52,450 bases of DNA from Candidatus Halobonum tyrrellensis G22 (GTDB lineage Archaea > Halobacteriota > Halobacteria > Halobacteriales > Haloferacaceae). How positions within the stretch are numbered: the first letter of the stretch is position 1; each line of letters opens with the position of its first letter. Positions 34,159 through 43,333 of the stretch are shown piece after piece. The stretch covers positions 1-52,450 of the forward strand of contig NZ_ASGZ01000027.1 of NCBI RefSeq assembly GCF_000495475.1, written 5' to 3'. The position numbers and the translations under genes are program-made. Below the pieces are notes generated by a model that saw only the letters and a list, made by a program, of their open reading frames with translations, had not been told where the DNA came from and made no database searches.

Positions 34159-34875
34159 ATGACACGGCTACGGCTCGCCCTTCTCGACGCCGCACACTCC
34201 TCGGAGCACACGCCGCGGAACTTCCGCCGCGAACTCGACGCCGACCTCGCGGAGTTCGACGTGAACGACGGTGACCTCCCCGACCACTTCGACTGGGACG
34301 GCGTGGTCATCAGCGGCTCGCGCGCCTCCGTCTACTGGGACGAGGCGTGGATCCCGCCGCTGGTCGAGTGGGTGAGCGACGCCGCCGACCGCGGCCTGCC
34401 CGTCCTCGGCGTCTGTTACGGCCACCAGGTGCTCGCGGAGGCGCTCGGCGGGCGCGTCGGGGGGATGGACGGCTTCGAACTCGGCTACACCCAGGTGGAA
34501 CGGGAGGGCGACGACGAACTGTTCGACGGCATCGACGAGGAGTTCACCGTGTTCACGAGCCACGGCGACACGGTGGTCGACCTCCCGCCGACGGCTGAAC
34601 TGCTCGCGCGAAACGAGTACGGCGTCCACGCGTTCCGCTCGGGCAGTTGCTGGGGCGTCCAGTTCCACCCGGAGTACGACATGGAGACCGCGCGCGAGGT
34701 GGCCGACGGCAAGCGCGAGGCGGTGGGCGACGACCGGGTCGACGCGGTGCTCGCGGGCGTGACGCCCGAGAACTTCGACGCCGCCTGCGAGGCGAAACGG
34801 CTGTTCGATAACTTCACCGCCCACTGCCGGCGCGTACGCGACGAAAGCGACGCCGAGACCGGCGCGCGCGTCTGA
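34159..34875 (+). CDS. Class I glutamine amidotransferase (GMP-synthase-like), 238 aa
   Basis: This free-standing glutaminase domain has the catalytic triad: Cys86 in GVCYGHQ, and His170 with Glu172 in FHPEYD. The oxyanion-loop sequence GSRASVYWDEAW is typical of GMP-synthase-like members. It releases ammonia from glutamine or glutamyl compounds, but no synthetase partner is adjacent, so the acceptor is unknown. ATG 34159 was chosen with a CTTTTC box near 34127-34132 about 30 bases upstream; GTG 34153 is the alternative. Relatives include proteins that cleave gamma-glutamyl peptides. Confidence 0.9.
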   Translation: MTRLRLALLDAAHSSEHTPRNFRRELDADLAEFDVNDGDLPDHFDWDGVVISGSRASVYWDEAWIPPLVEWVSDAADRGLPVLGVCYGHQVLAEALGGRVGGMDGFELGYTQVEREGDDELFDGIDEEFTVFTSHGDTVVDLPPTAELLARNEYGVHAFRSGSCWGVQFHPEYDMETAREVADGKREAVGDDRVDAVLAGVTPENFDAACEAKRLFDNFTAHCRRVRDESDAETGARV

Positions 34876-34890
34876 GCGGGACGCCGGCGG

Positions 34891-34950
34891 GCCGACGACG
34901 GACGGAACGGCGCCGGGCGGGCCGACGACGGACGGAACGGCGCCGGGTGG
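34891..34950. repeat. 30-base tandem repeat, two copies plus part of a third
   Basis: The unit GCCGACGACGGACGGAACGG plus ten further bases is repeated at 34891-34920 and 34921-34950 with one base changed (C to T), and a third partial copy begins at 34951. It lies just after the amidotransferase stop and before the acyl-CoA dehydrogenase promoter. Confidence 0.85.
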
Positions 34951-35052
34951 GCCGACGCGACCGGCCGGACCGCGGCCGTCCCCGGTCGCCGCGGGGCGTC
35001 ACACCCGGCGATGCTCGCGAACGCTTTTCACGTCGCACCACCCCCTGTACGC

Positions 35053-36240
35053 ATGCTCGACTACGTGGGACTGGAGGCGGATCTGACCGAAGAGGAACGG
35101 CTGATCCGGGATACGGCCCGGGAGTTCGTCGAACGGGAGGTCGAACCCGACATCGGCGACCACTTCGAGGCGGGGACGTTCCCGACCGACCTCGTCGCCG
35201 AGATGGGCGAACTCGGCTTCTACGCGCCCAACCTGGAGGGGTACGGCTCGCCGAACGTCTCCGAGCGCGCGTACGGTATCCTGATGCAGGAGTTGGAGGC
35301 GGGCGACTCCGGGATCCGGTCGATGGCGAGCGTGCAGGGCGCGCTCGTGATGTACCCGATCCACGCGTTCGGCAGCGAGGCGCAGAAGGAGGCGTGGCTC
35401 CCCGCGCTCGGCCGCGGGGAGGCGGTGGGCTGTTTCGGGTTGACCGAACCCGGCCACGGGTCGAACCCCAGCGGGATGGAGACGGAAGCGCGGAGGGACG
35501 GCGACGAGTTCGTGTTGAACGGGTCGAAGACGTGGATCACCAACTCGCCCATCGCCGACGTGGCGGTGGTGTGGGCGCGACTGGTCGACGACGGAGGCGA
35601 CGCGGACGGCGGGAGCGAGGACGCCCCCGTCCGGGGGTTCCTGGTCGAGACGGACCGCGACGGCGTGACGACGGCCGAGATACACGACAAGCTCTCGATG
35701 CGCGCGTCGGTGACCGGCGAGATCGGTCTCTCGGACGTGCGCGTACCCGAGTCGAACCTGCTCCCCGGCGTCGAGGGGATGAAGGGGCCGCTGTCGTGTC
35801 TCACGCAGGCGCGGTACGGCATCGCGTGGGGCGCGGTGGGCGCCGCGCGCGACTGCTTCGAGACCGCCCGCGAGTACCAACTCGACCGCGACCAGTTCGG
35901 CGGTCCGGTCGCCCGCTTCCAGATCCAACAGGAGAAGCTCGCGGAGATGGCCACCCAGGTCACGACCGCCCAACTGCTCGCCTACCGGCTCGCGGCGTTG
36001 AAAGAGGAGGGGCGACTCCGTCCCCAGCAGGTGTCGATGGCCAAGCGCAACAACGTCCGCACGGCGCGCGACCAGGCGCGGGTCGCCCGCGAGATGCTCG
36101 GCGGCAACGGCATCACGACCGACTACTCGCCGATGCGGCACATGGCCAACATGGAGACGGTGTACACCTACGAGGGCACCCACGACATCCACTCGCTGAT
36201 CCTCGGCGAGGACCTGACCGGTATCGCCGCCTTCGAGTAG
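35053..36240 (+). CDS. Acyl-CoA dehydrogenase (glutaryl-CoA-dehydrogenase-like), 395 aa
   Basis: An FAD enzyme that oxidises acyl-CoA to enoyl-CoA and passes electrons to electron-transfer flavoprotein. The fold parts are all present: N-terminal helices (EEERLIRDTAREFVEREVEP), FAD-binding middle (CFGLTEPGHGSNPSGMET and WITNSPIADVAVVWARLV), and the C-terminal helical domain (MLGGNGITTDYSPMRHMANM and YEGTHDIHSLILGEDLTG). The YEGTHDIHSLILG motif with its catalytic Glu is typical of the glutaryl-CoA group. TTTTCA (35023-35030) lies about 27 bases before the ATG. The acyl substrate is uncertain. Confidence 0.93.
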   Translation: MLDYVGLEADLTEEERLIRDTAREFVEREVEPDIGDHFEAGTFPTDLVAEMGELGFYAPNLEGYGSPNVSERAYGILMQELEAGDSGIRSMASVQGALVMYPIHAFGSEAQKEAWLPALGRGEAVGCFGLTEPGHGSNPSGMETEARRDGDEFVLNGSKTWITNSPIADVAVVWARLVDDGGDADGGSEDAPVRGFLVETDRDGVTTAEIHDKLSMRASVTGEIGLSDVRVPESNLLPGVEGMKGPLSCLTQARYGIAWGAVGAARDCFETAREYQLDRDQFGGPVARFQIQQEKLAEMATQVTTAQLLAYRLAALKEEGRLRPQQVSMAKRNNVRTARDQARVAREMLGGNGITTDYSPMRHMANMETVYTYEGTHDIHSLILGEDLTGIAAFE

Positions 36241-36249
36241 TTCGTCTCC

Positions 36250-36264
36250 GCGGCCGTCGGCCGC
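36250..36264 (+). terminator. Hairpin after the acyl-CoA dehydrogenase gene
   Basis: GCGGCC and GGCCGC (36250-36255 and 36259-36264) form a tight 3-base-loop hairpin 10 bases after the stop. No T run follows, so a terminator role is tentative. Confidence 0.3.
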
Positions 36265-36409
36265 TCGGTCCATCGGAGTCCCCATCGGTCGACCGGTACC
36301 CCTGCCTGCGGGCGGGACGGGTGGCGGAATTCGGGCCGGCCGGGCGTCCGATCGGGCAGCCGTGCGAACGACACACACACCTAAGTAGCTCGGTCGTGTG
36401 CTACCCACC

Positions 36410-36703
36410 GTGTCAGCACCTGCCCGCGATCGCTCGGCCGTGCTCGCGTTCACGCGCGAGGAGTCGTGGGTGGTCCACGCCGCCCTCCTCGAACGGGTAC
36501 GCGAGGCGGTCGAAGCGGGCGAGTACGACGAGGGCCACCCCGAACTCGACGCGCTGCGGACGCTCGAATCCGACGCCGACCGGTTCGCCCCGGCGGAGGT
36601 CCACGCGGTCCACGCCTCGCTCGTCGGCTACCTGGCGGACGCGCCGCTCCGCGACCGCCCGCCCGCCCGCGCGGCGCTCGAGACGACCAGCGACGCCCTC
36701 TGA
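36410..36703 (+). CDS. Conserved hypothetical protein, 97 aa
   Basis: The protein looks all-helical: SAPARDRSAVLAFTREESWVV at the start, then VHAALLERVREAVEAGEYD and FAPAEVHAVHASLVGYLADA. It ends SDAL and has no Cys or membrane segment. The GTG at 36410 was chosen because a CTAAGTA-like box (about 36381-36387) lies 27 bases upstream; a GTG at 36398 is also in frame. The spacing and acidic composition resemble other haloarchaeal small proteins. I do not recognise the family. Confidence 0.65.
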   Translation: MSAPARDRSAVLAFTREESWVVHAALLERVREAVEAGEYDEGHPELDALRTLESDADRFAPAEVHAVHASLVGYLADAPLRDRPPARAALETTSDAL

Positions 36704-36771
36704 GCGCCCGCGTATCAGGCGCGATTGCGGCGGCGGCGGATTTAATCGCCCCCGTCGCCTCGGCCGTGACG

Positions 36772-37461
36772 ATGCCATCCCGTCGGGCCGGGTCGCTGGT
36801 CCCGTTCGCGGTCGCCCTCCTGCTCGTGGCCGCGAGCGGCGTCGCCGCCGGCCACGCCGCCGTGCTGTTCACCGCGCGCGACCTCTCGGTCGACGCCGAG
36901 GGGAGCGTCGACGTGGGGGTCACGTTCCACGACGTCGACCGGGTCGAGTTCCGACTGGAGGGACCCGACGGGTTCCGCCTGTCGGCGAGCGTGGAGAACG
37001 GGGGCGACGCGGGAGCGACGCTCGAACTCGACGCCGCGGCCGCGGGTCGCGGCGACGCCGGCGCGGCGGTGAGCGTCGCCGGCGCGACGCTGCGCGACGC
37101 CAGCGTCGAGGGCGCGCCCGGCGGGGCGCTCCCGGCGGGGACGTACCGGATGACGCTCGTCACGCGCGGTATCACGGTCGACCGGGGGACGCTGACCGTC
37201 GAGCGGCGCGTCACGCCCACCGACGCCCCGACCCCCGACCCGTCCGGCGCGGACGACCCGGGCGACGCGCCGACCGGAACCGCGACGGCGGCGGACACGA
37301 CGGCGAACGCGACGGCCGCGGGCGCGACCACCGCCGACTCGGGCGGGGTGACGCTCGGCACCACCGCGACCGGGGGCCCGGGACCCGGGCCGCTGGGCGC
37401 GCTCGTGGCGGTTGCGGCCTGTCTGCTCGCGTACGCCGCCGCGGCGGTTCGCACCCGGTGA
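36772..37461 (+). CDS. Secreted/surface protein with signal peptide and C-terminal anchor, 229 aa
   Basis: The signal peptide PSRRAGSLVPFAVALLLVAA is followed by a beta-rich domain (VLFTARDLSVDAEGSVDVG, VEFRLEGPDGFRLSASV, LPAGTYRMTLVTRGITVD) to about residue 145. A Thr/Ala/Asp-rich stalk (about 150-205) leads to a C-terminal membrane segment (LGALVAVAACLLAYAAAAV) with a basic end (RTR). The domain layout (signal, beta domain, stalk, anchor) is that of halophilic surface proteins. The Thr-rich stalk is a likely glycosylation site. No PGF tripeptide is present before the anchor, so an archaeosortase route is uncertain. A TTTAATC box (36740-36746) lies about 28 bases before the ATG. Confidence 0.8.
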   Translation: MPSRRAGSLVPFAVALLLVAASGVAAGHAAVLFTARDLSVDAEGSVDVGVTFHDVDRVEFRLEGPDGFRLSASVENGGDAGATLELDAAAAGRGDAGAAVSVAGATLRDASVEGAPGGALPAGTYRMTLVTRGITVDRGTLTVERRVTPTDAPTPDPSGADDPGDAPTGTATAADTTANATAAGATTADSGGVTLGTTATGGPGPGPLGALVAVAACLLAYAAAAVRTR

Positions 37462-37543
37462 GCCCGCACCCGACCGGTCGGTCGTACCACGCGCCGACGG
37501 ACGGTCTATCACGTTTTTTGTACGTCCGGAGCGACGCCGAGGT

Positions 37544-38332
37544 GTGACTACGGCACACGCCCCCGGGAGCGTGACCACGGTGTTCGCGCCCGGCGAGGGG
37601 TCCGACGACGCGGGGTCGCTCGGCACGAGTTTCACCACCGCGGACGGCGTGACCGCGACGGTCGAACCCGCCGCCGAGACGACGGTCGAACTCGACGGCG
37701 AACCGACCGGGTTCCCGCCGGTCGAGGGCGTGCTCCGCCGACTCGACGCGACCGCCGCGGTGTCGCTGTCCGCCGAGGTGCCGGTCGGCGCCGGCTTCGG
37801 CGCGAGCGGCGCGGCGACGCTCGCGACGGTGCTCGCGGCCGACGCCGAGTTCGGCCCGAACCGCGACCGCGAGGCGCTCGTGACCGCCGCCCACCGCGCG
37901 GAGGTGGAGGCGGGGACCGGTCTCGGCGACGTGTTCGTCCAAGCGCGGGGCGGTCTCGTCTGGAACACCGGCGACGGGGTCGGGCGCGCCGAACGCACCG
38001 ACGCGGTGTCGTACGCGACGTACGGCGACCGCCGGACGGCGGACGTGCTCGGCGACGCGGACGCGATGGCGCGGGTCCGCCGAGCGGCCGACGACGCGTT
38101 CGAGGAGTTCGACCCCGCCGGGCCGCTCGCGGACCTGTTCGACTGCTCGTGGACGTTCGCCGACCGGACCGGTCTCCCGAGCGACCGGGTCCGCGAGGCG
38201 GTCGCGGCGGTCGAGCGGGCGGGCGGCGCCGCGACCATGGCGATGGTGGGCGAGACGGTGGTCGGCGTGGGCGCGGACGACACCCTCCCGGAGACCACCC
38301 GGATCACGACCGAGGGCGCGGCGCTCCGGTGA
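37544..38332 (+). CDS. Pantoate kinase (GHMP family)
   Basis: In archaea coenzyme A is made by phosphorylating pantoate first, by this GHMP-type kinase, then joining beta-alanine. The 262-residue protein has the GHMP glycine-rich ATP motif (PVGAGFGASGAATLATVLA, about residues 80-100) and begins TTAHAPGSVTTVFAPG, as archaeal pantoate kinases do. The C-terminal GHMP motif region (RAGGAATMAMVGETVVGVG) is present. A T-rich box (37513-37520) stands 27 bases before GTG 37544. The partner 4-phosphopantoate--beta-alanine ligase is not in the window. The assignment is by sequence type, not by context. Confidence 0.9.
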   Translation: MTTAHAPGSVTTVFAPGEGSDDAGSLGTSFTTADGVTATVEPAAETTVELDGEPTGFPPVEGVLRRLDATAAVSLSAEVPVGAGFGASGAATLATVLAADAEFGPNRDREALVTAAHRAEVEAGTGLGDVFVQARGGLVWNTGDGVGRAERTDAVSYATYGDRRTADVLGDADAMARVRRAADDAFEEFDPAGPLADLFDCSWTFADRTGLPSDRVREAVAAVERAGGAATMAMVGETVVGVGADDTLPETTRITTEGAALR

Positions 38333-38806
<474 letters not shown>

Positions 38807-38845
38807 CCCGCCCGACGCCGGCGCGGACCGCTCGGAGCGGGCCGC

Positions 38846-40960
38846 TCAGTCCGCGGCCGCGGACGACGCGGAGTCCGACCCGGACTCAGCCTCCGTGTCC
38901 CCCTTCGCGTCGAGCGCCTCACACAGCAGTTCCGCCACGTCGACGATCTCGATCTCCGCCTCGTAGTCGCCGGTCTTGCGGCCGTCCTCGTACATCGTCG
39001 CGCACATCGGGCACGCGACGACGAACTTCTCGACGTCGCCGCCGGCGTCGGTGTCCTCGAGCGCCTCCCGCAGGCGCTCCTCGCTGGGCTTGGGGTCGTC
39101 GTCGAACTCCATCCAGAGCCCGCCCCCGCCGCCGCCACAGCAGAAGGAGTCCGCGCGGTTGCGCGGCATCTCCGCGAGGCGGACGCCCGTCGCGCGCACG
39201 AGTTCGCGCGGCGCCTCGTACACTTCGTTCATCCGACCCAGGTGACACGGGTCGTGGTACGTCGCCGTGTAGTCGAGTTCCGTCCCGTCGAGACCCAGCC
39301 GTCCCCGCCGGACCAGGTCCTCGACGACTTCGGTGTAGTGGTGGACCGGCGCGTCGAACTCGCTGATCTCGGGGTACTCGTTGCGGAAGGTGTTCATCGA
39401 GTGGGGGTCGGTGGTGACCACCGCTTCGAACTCGCAGTCGGCGAACGCCTCGGCGTTCTCCTCGACGAGCATCTCGAACAGTCCCTCCTCGCCGACGCGG
39501 CGCACGTCGTTGCCGTCGTGTCGCTCCTCCTCGTAGAGGATGCCGTACGAGACGCCCGCGCGCTCGAACAGGGTGGCGAGCGAGCGCGCCACCCGTCGGT
39601 TGCGCTCGTCGTAGCTGGGGTACTCGCCGACGTACCAGAGGTACTCCACCGCCTCCTCGCGCGCGTCGGGCACCTCGAACTCCAGGTCGTCGGTCCACTC
39701 GGGCCGGGTGCGCGCGGGTTCGCCGAACGTGTTGCCGTTCTGGAACGCGTTCATCATCGCCTCTTGGACGCCCTCGTCCATCTGCCCCGTCTCGGTCAGC
39801 CGGCGGTTCATGTGGGTGAACTCCGTCACGTGTTCGATGTCGACCGGGCAGGCGTCCATACACGCCATACACGACATGCACGACTCCATCGTCTCCGCCG
39901 CGACGACGGAGTCGCCGCCGTCCGCAACGATGTCCACCTCCTCGGTCCGCCCGGCGTCCCGGTCCTGCCGGTAGTTCTTCAAGTCGAGGATCACGTCGCG
40001 GGGGTCGAGCGGCCGGCCCGACGCCTTCGCGGGACAGACCGACGAACACCGGCCGCACTTCGTACAGGCGTCCTGGTCGAGCAGGTGCCGCCACGAGACG
40101 TCGTCGAGCGAGGTGTAACCGATCTCGTCGGGCGCGGCGTCGGCGGGCACCCCGGGGAGGCGGACGCCCGCCTTCTCGTCGCGCGTGACCACGTTGGCGA
40201 AGCTCGATATCATGTGGAACGGCTTGCCCGCCGGGAGGAACGCGACGAAGCCCAACGCGAGCAGCGCGTGGCTCCACCAGCCCCAGTGGTACAGCGTCTC
40301 GGCCGCCGCGGGACCGAGCCCCGCCTCCGAGAGCAGTCCCGCGAGGAAGAAGCCGACGAACGACACCCGCTCGTAGCTCGCCATCCCGGCGGAGCCGACG
40401 ATCCGGACCGCTTCGAGGAGGTAGCCGCCCGCGCCCAGCAGAAACAGCGTCCAGACGAACGCGTCGTCCTCGAAGGAGGTGTGTCTCCCCCACAGCCGCC
40501 CCTCGCGTTCGGCGTACCGGCGGTAGAGCGCCATCCCGACGCCGACGACGAACAACAGCCCCATCGCGTCCATCACGAACGAGTACGAGAGGTAGAACTC
40601 GCCGACGAAGAACGACTCCCCGACGGCGGGCCGCCAGAGGTCGATGTCGACGCCGAGGATGGTCGTCCCGACGAGCAGGGTGAGAAAGCCCCAGACGACG
40701 AACGAGTGCATCACGCCCGCGTACAGGTCGCGGTCGAACTGGCCCCGGTTCGAGGCGACCGTCCCCGCGGCGGCGACGACCCGGCCGGGCAGGTCGTCGA
40801 GGCGGTCGAACGGCTCGTCGGCCCCCTCGGCGTACCGCGCGAACCGGGCGTACGTCCCGTAGACGAAGTAGACGACCGCGAGCGCCGACAGGAAGTAGAA
40901 GACGGCCTTCCCGACCGGTCCGACCGTCCAGAACGTCTCGCGGGTCACCTCGGACTGCAT
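38846..40960 (-). CDS. Membrane iron-sulfur oxidoreductase, HdrD-like (EMO/EtfD type), 704 aa
   Basis: The N-terminal third has about six membrane helices with His residues suited to heme b binding (VMHSFVVWGFLTLLVGT, ETLYHWGWWSHALLALGF), as in NarI-like subunits. A ferredoxin-like pair of motifs follows (CTKCGRCSSVCP and CMSCMACMDACP). The C-terminal half has two Cys-rich CCG segments (YHDPCHLGRM...CCGGGGGG and CPMC). This order matches electron-transfer-flavoprotein:menaquinone oxidoreductases (EMO/EtfD), which pass electrons from fatty-acid or amino-acid oxidation to quinone. A TATA-like CTTAAC (40985-40990) supports ATG 40960. The exact donor is inferred. Confidence 0.88.
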   Translation of the reverse strand: MQSEVTRETFWTVGPVGKAVFYFLSALAVVYFVYGTYARFARYAEGADEPFDRLDDLPGRVVAAAGTVASNRGQFDRDLYAGVMHSFVVWGFLTLLVGTTILGVDIDLWRPAVGESFFVGEFYLSYSFVMDAMGLLFVVGVGMALYRRYAEREGRLWGRHTSFEDDAFVWTLFLLGAGGYLLEAVRIVGSAGMASYERVSFVGFFLAGLLSEAGLGPAAAETLYHWGWWSHALLALGFVAFLPAGKPFHMISSFANVVTRDEKAGVRLPGVPADAAPDEIGYTSLDDVSWRHLLDQDACTKCGRCSSVCPAKASGRPLDPRDVILDLKNYRQDRDAGRTEEVDIVADGGDSVVAAETMESCMSCMACMDACPVDIEHVTEFTHMNRRLTETGQMDEGVQEAMMNAFQNGNTFGEPARTRPEWTDDLEFEVPDAREEAVEYLWYVGEYPSYDERNRRVARSLATLFERAGVSYGILYEEERHDGNDVRRVGEEGLFEMLVEENAEAFADCEFEAVVTTDPHSMNTFRNEYPEISEFDAPVHHYTEVVEDLVRRGRLGLDGTELDYTATYHDPCHLGRMNEVYEAPRELVRATGVRLAEMPRNRADSFCCGGGGGGLWMEFDDDPKPSEERLREALEDTDAGGDVEKFVVACPMCATMYEDGRKTGDYEAEIEIVDVAELLCEALDAKGDTEAESGSDSASSAAAD

Positions 40961-41212
40961 GCGCGTAGCCCGACCGCGCGCGACGTTAAGTCTTGGCAAG
41001 CTTTACGGCCCCGCCGGGTTCCGCGGCGCGGCGGTCCGCTCGCCCGGTACACGCCCCCCGCGACCGGCCGCCGCGGACGCCGCGGGTTCGACGGGTGACG
41101 ACCCGCGGTTCGCCTCGCGTCGGTCAGTTCGCGAATCCGCCGAATACGGTCGGTACAGCCGCCGTGCGGCGCCCCACAGGCTTTTGTATCTCGCTCGCGT
41201 GATGTGCGAGAG

Positions 41213-41815
41213 ATGGACGAGAAGACGGCGGAACTCAGGGACATCTTCGTCGAGACCACCGGGTCGGACACGGTCACGGAGAATCAGGAGGAGTCGCCGG
41301 GGTCGTTGGCCGACGAGGACCGCGAGGGGGACGAGGCGCGGGTCCGCGAACTGGTCGGGATGATGCGCGACCGCTACGAGTTCGCCTCCGACCGCTCGAA
41401 CCCCGAACTCGAACGCGTGGTCGAACTGTACTACGACGGCGCCGACGACGCCGCCATCGCGGAGGCGCTCGGCGTCGACGAAGACGAGGTGTTCGACGCG
41501 CGGATGGACGTCCACCTGGTGCGCGAGTCGGACCGCGAGGCGCCGTTCGACCTGGACGACCTCCGGTCGCTCCACGTCGAGGAGGTGCCGCTCGCCGACC
41601 GCGCCGAGCGACTCGACAGCGACGAGCCGACCGTCGCTCGCTACACCGAGGTGGTGGAGGCGGACATGGAGTCGACGCGCGCGAACGACCGCTTCCGCGA
41701 CGAGTTCGACGAACTCCTCGCCGACGCCGACCTGGAGGGCGGGCTCACCGCCGACGCCCACGAGGACGGTCTCCAGGAGGCCACCGAGGACATGGAGACC
41801 GACGTCTCCTTCTGA
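41213..41815 (+). CDS. Conserved hypothetical protein with an HTH-like segment, 200 aa
   Basis: The acidic protein begins DEKTAELRDIFVETTGSDTVT. The middle (LVGMMRDRYEFAS, then VELYYDGADDAAIAEALGV, about residues 65-90) resembles a helix-turn-helix. The rest is helical and charged to the C-terminus (GLQEATEDMETDVSF). It has no Cys or membrane segment. TTTTGTA (41182-41188) stands about 28 bases before the ATG at 41213, so it is leaderless. I know this as a conserved haloarchaeal type without a set function, and suggest a regulatory role only from the HTH-like part. Confidence 0.8.
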   Translation: MDEKTAELRDIFVETTGSDTVTENQEESPGSLADEDREGDEARVRELVGMMRDRYEFASDRSNPELERVVELYYDGADDAAIAEALGVDEDEVFDARMDVHLVRESDREAPFDLDDLRSLHVEEVPLADRAERLDSDEPTVARYTEVVEADMESTRANDRFRDEFDELLADADLEGGLTADAHEDGLQEATEDMETDVSF

Positions 41816-42012
41816 TCCGATCGGGCGACCGCCCCGCACGACCGACGGCCGGACCGCGCGACCCGCTCGCGCGACGCCCACTCGTCCGGTCCCCGCCGCG
41901 GTGGCCCCTCCGCCGCCGAGTCGACCGACGGTGGTCGACCGGCGGGGCGAGTCCGGAGCCGGGTCCGGGTTCAAGTTCAACTTCAAGTACGGGGACGCGA
42001 CCACCCCGGCGC

Positions 42013-42723
42013 GTGTCCCGTTCGCGCCCCCGCCCGGACTCGGTCGCGTTCTCCGACCTCGCCCGCGCCGCCTACTGCCCGCGTCAACTGTACTACGCCA
42101 GACGCGAGGACGACCGCGACCCGCCGCCCGCGGCGCGCGAGCGGGTCGACCTCGCGTACCGCTACCCCGACCTCCGGGCGATGGACGACGCGGCGCTCGA
42201 ATCCGCGCCGGTCGACCGACCGCCGACGGAGTACCGCGCGGCGCTCGCGCGGGTGGCCGACCGCGACGACTACGACCGCCTGACCGACCCCGCGGGGACG
42301 CGCGTCTTCCTCGCCGGGAAGGACGCACACGGGCTGGCGTACAAACTGCTCGAACCCGACGGGGACGGAACCGACGGGGAGCCGCCGGTGCCGACTATCG
42401 TCACGCCGGGCGCGCCGCCCGAGTCGGGCGTCTGGGAGCCGCAGGCGGTGCGGGCGGTCGCGGCCGCGAAGGCGCTCGCGTGGGAGCGCGACCGCGAGGT
42501 GCCGCGCGCGCTCGTGGAGTACCCCGCCCACGGCGTCGTGAGGAGCGTCCGCGTCGGCGTCCGGAAGACCGCGGCGTACCGTCGGGCGCTCCGCGCCGCG
42601 CGGGGGATCGACGGCCCGCCGCCGCGGCTGCGCGGCGGCGCGCGGTCGAACTGCGAGCGCTGTGCGTACGCCGACGAGTGCGGCGTGCGGACGCGGAGCC
42701 TGCGGTCGCTGCTCGGGCTGTAA
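42013..42723 (+). CDS. Orphan Cas4/Dna2-like protein, 236 aa
   Basis: The Cas4-like layout is clear: an N-terminal Cys in YCPRQLYYARRE (about residues 21-32) and a C-terminal Cys cluster (CERCAYADECG), which together bind an iron-sulfur cluster in relatives. The PD-(D/E)XK-type core between them (WEPQAVRAVAAAKALAWERD, VEYPAHGVVRSVRVGVRK) lacks a clear E-x-K: where active members have EYK the sequence reads EYPAHG. It may therefore be inactive as a nuclease. No CRISPR array or other cas gene lies nearby. The GTG start has an AT-richer stretch 27 bases upstream (TTCAAGTAC). It ends one base before the Sua5 stop. Confidence 0.82.
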   Translation: MSRSRPRPDSVAFSDLARAAYCPRQLYYARREDDRDPPPAARERVDLAYRYPDLRAMDDAALESAPVDRPPTEYRAALARVADRDDYDRLTDPAGTRVFLAGKDAHGLAYKLLEPDGDGTDGEPPVPTIVTPGAPPESGVWEPQAVRAVAAAKALAWERDREVPRALVEYPAHGVVRSVRVGVRKTAAYRRALRAARGIDGPPPRLRGGARSNCERCAYADECGVRTRSLRSLLGL

Positions 42724-42724
42724 G

Positions 42725-43327
42725 TCAGGGGTTCGAGGCGAGCCACTCGCGGACCGCGTCCACGGCGGGACCGGCGCGGTGGATCAGCCCCTGTTCGGGG
42801 TCGACCACGGTGCTCTCGCCGCCGGGGGTCTCGCCCGTATCGAGCACCGCTCCGACCGCCTCCAGGACGCGGGGGTCGAGGTCGTCGACCCGGCGGACGC
42901 TCCCCGCGCCCGACCGGTTGGCGCTGGTCGCCGTGACCGGGCCGGCCGCCCGCGCGAGCGCCCGCGCCACCTCGTGGTCGGGGACGCGGACCCCGACGCG
43001 CTCCTCGCCGGCGGTGAGGACGTCGGGGAAGTCGGGACCGCGCTCGACCACGACCGTCACCGGGCCAGGGAGGAACGCGCGGACGAACCGCTCGGCGCGG
43101 TCGCCCGCGCGGGTCGCCGCGAGCGCGGCGTCCGCGTCGGCGAACGCGACCGACAGCGGCTTCGCGCGCGGGCGGCCCTTCGCGTCGTACACCCGTTCGA
43201 CCGCGTCGGCGTCGGTCGCGTCCGCGCCGAGACCGTACACCGTCTCGGTCGGGTAGACGACCGGGCGGCCCGCACGCACCGCCTCGGCCGCCCGCTCGAC
43301 CGCGTCGGCGTCGGGGTCGGTGGTCAT
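42725..43327 (-). CDS. Threonylcarbamoyl-AMP synthase (Sua5/YrdC family)
   Basis: The enzyme makes threonylcarbamoyl-AMP, the donor for the t6A37 modification of tRNA. The 200-residue protein is a single Sua5/YciO/YrdC domain (YPTETVYGLGADATDADAV, KGRPRAKPLSVAF, GPVTATSANRSG), without the extra C-terminal Sua5 domain, so it is the short YrdC type. It is the last gene of a three-gene operon: the redoxin-like gene ends 6 bases before its start. Finding it with redox genes is unusual and noted in the findings. Confidence 0.93.
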   Translation of the reverse strand: MTTDPDADAVERAAEAVRAGRPVVYPTETVYGLGADATDADAVERVYDAKGRPRAKPLSVAFADADAALAATRAGDRAERFVRAFLPGPVTVVVERGPDFPDVLTAGEERVGVRVPDHEVARALARAAGPVTATSANRSGAGSVRRVDDLDPRVLEAVGAVLDTGETPGGESTVVDPEQGLIHRAGPAVDAVREWLASNP

Positions 43328-43333
43328 CGGTCC

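Noticed and set aside
42013-42723. CRISPR locus implied by the Cas4-like gene
   Set aside because: No direct-repeat array and no cas1, cas2 or effector gene were found anywhere in the window.
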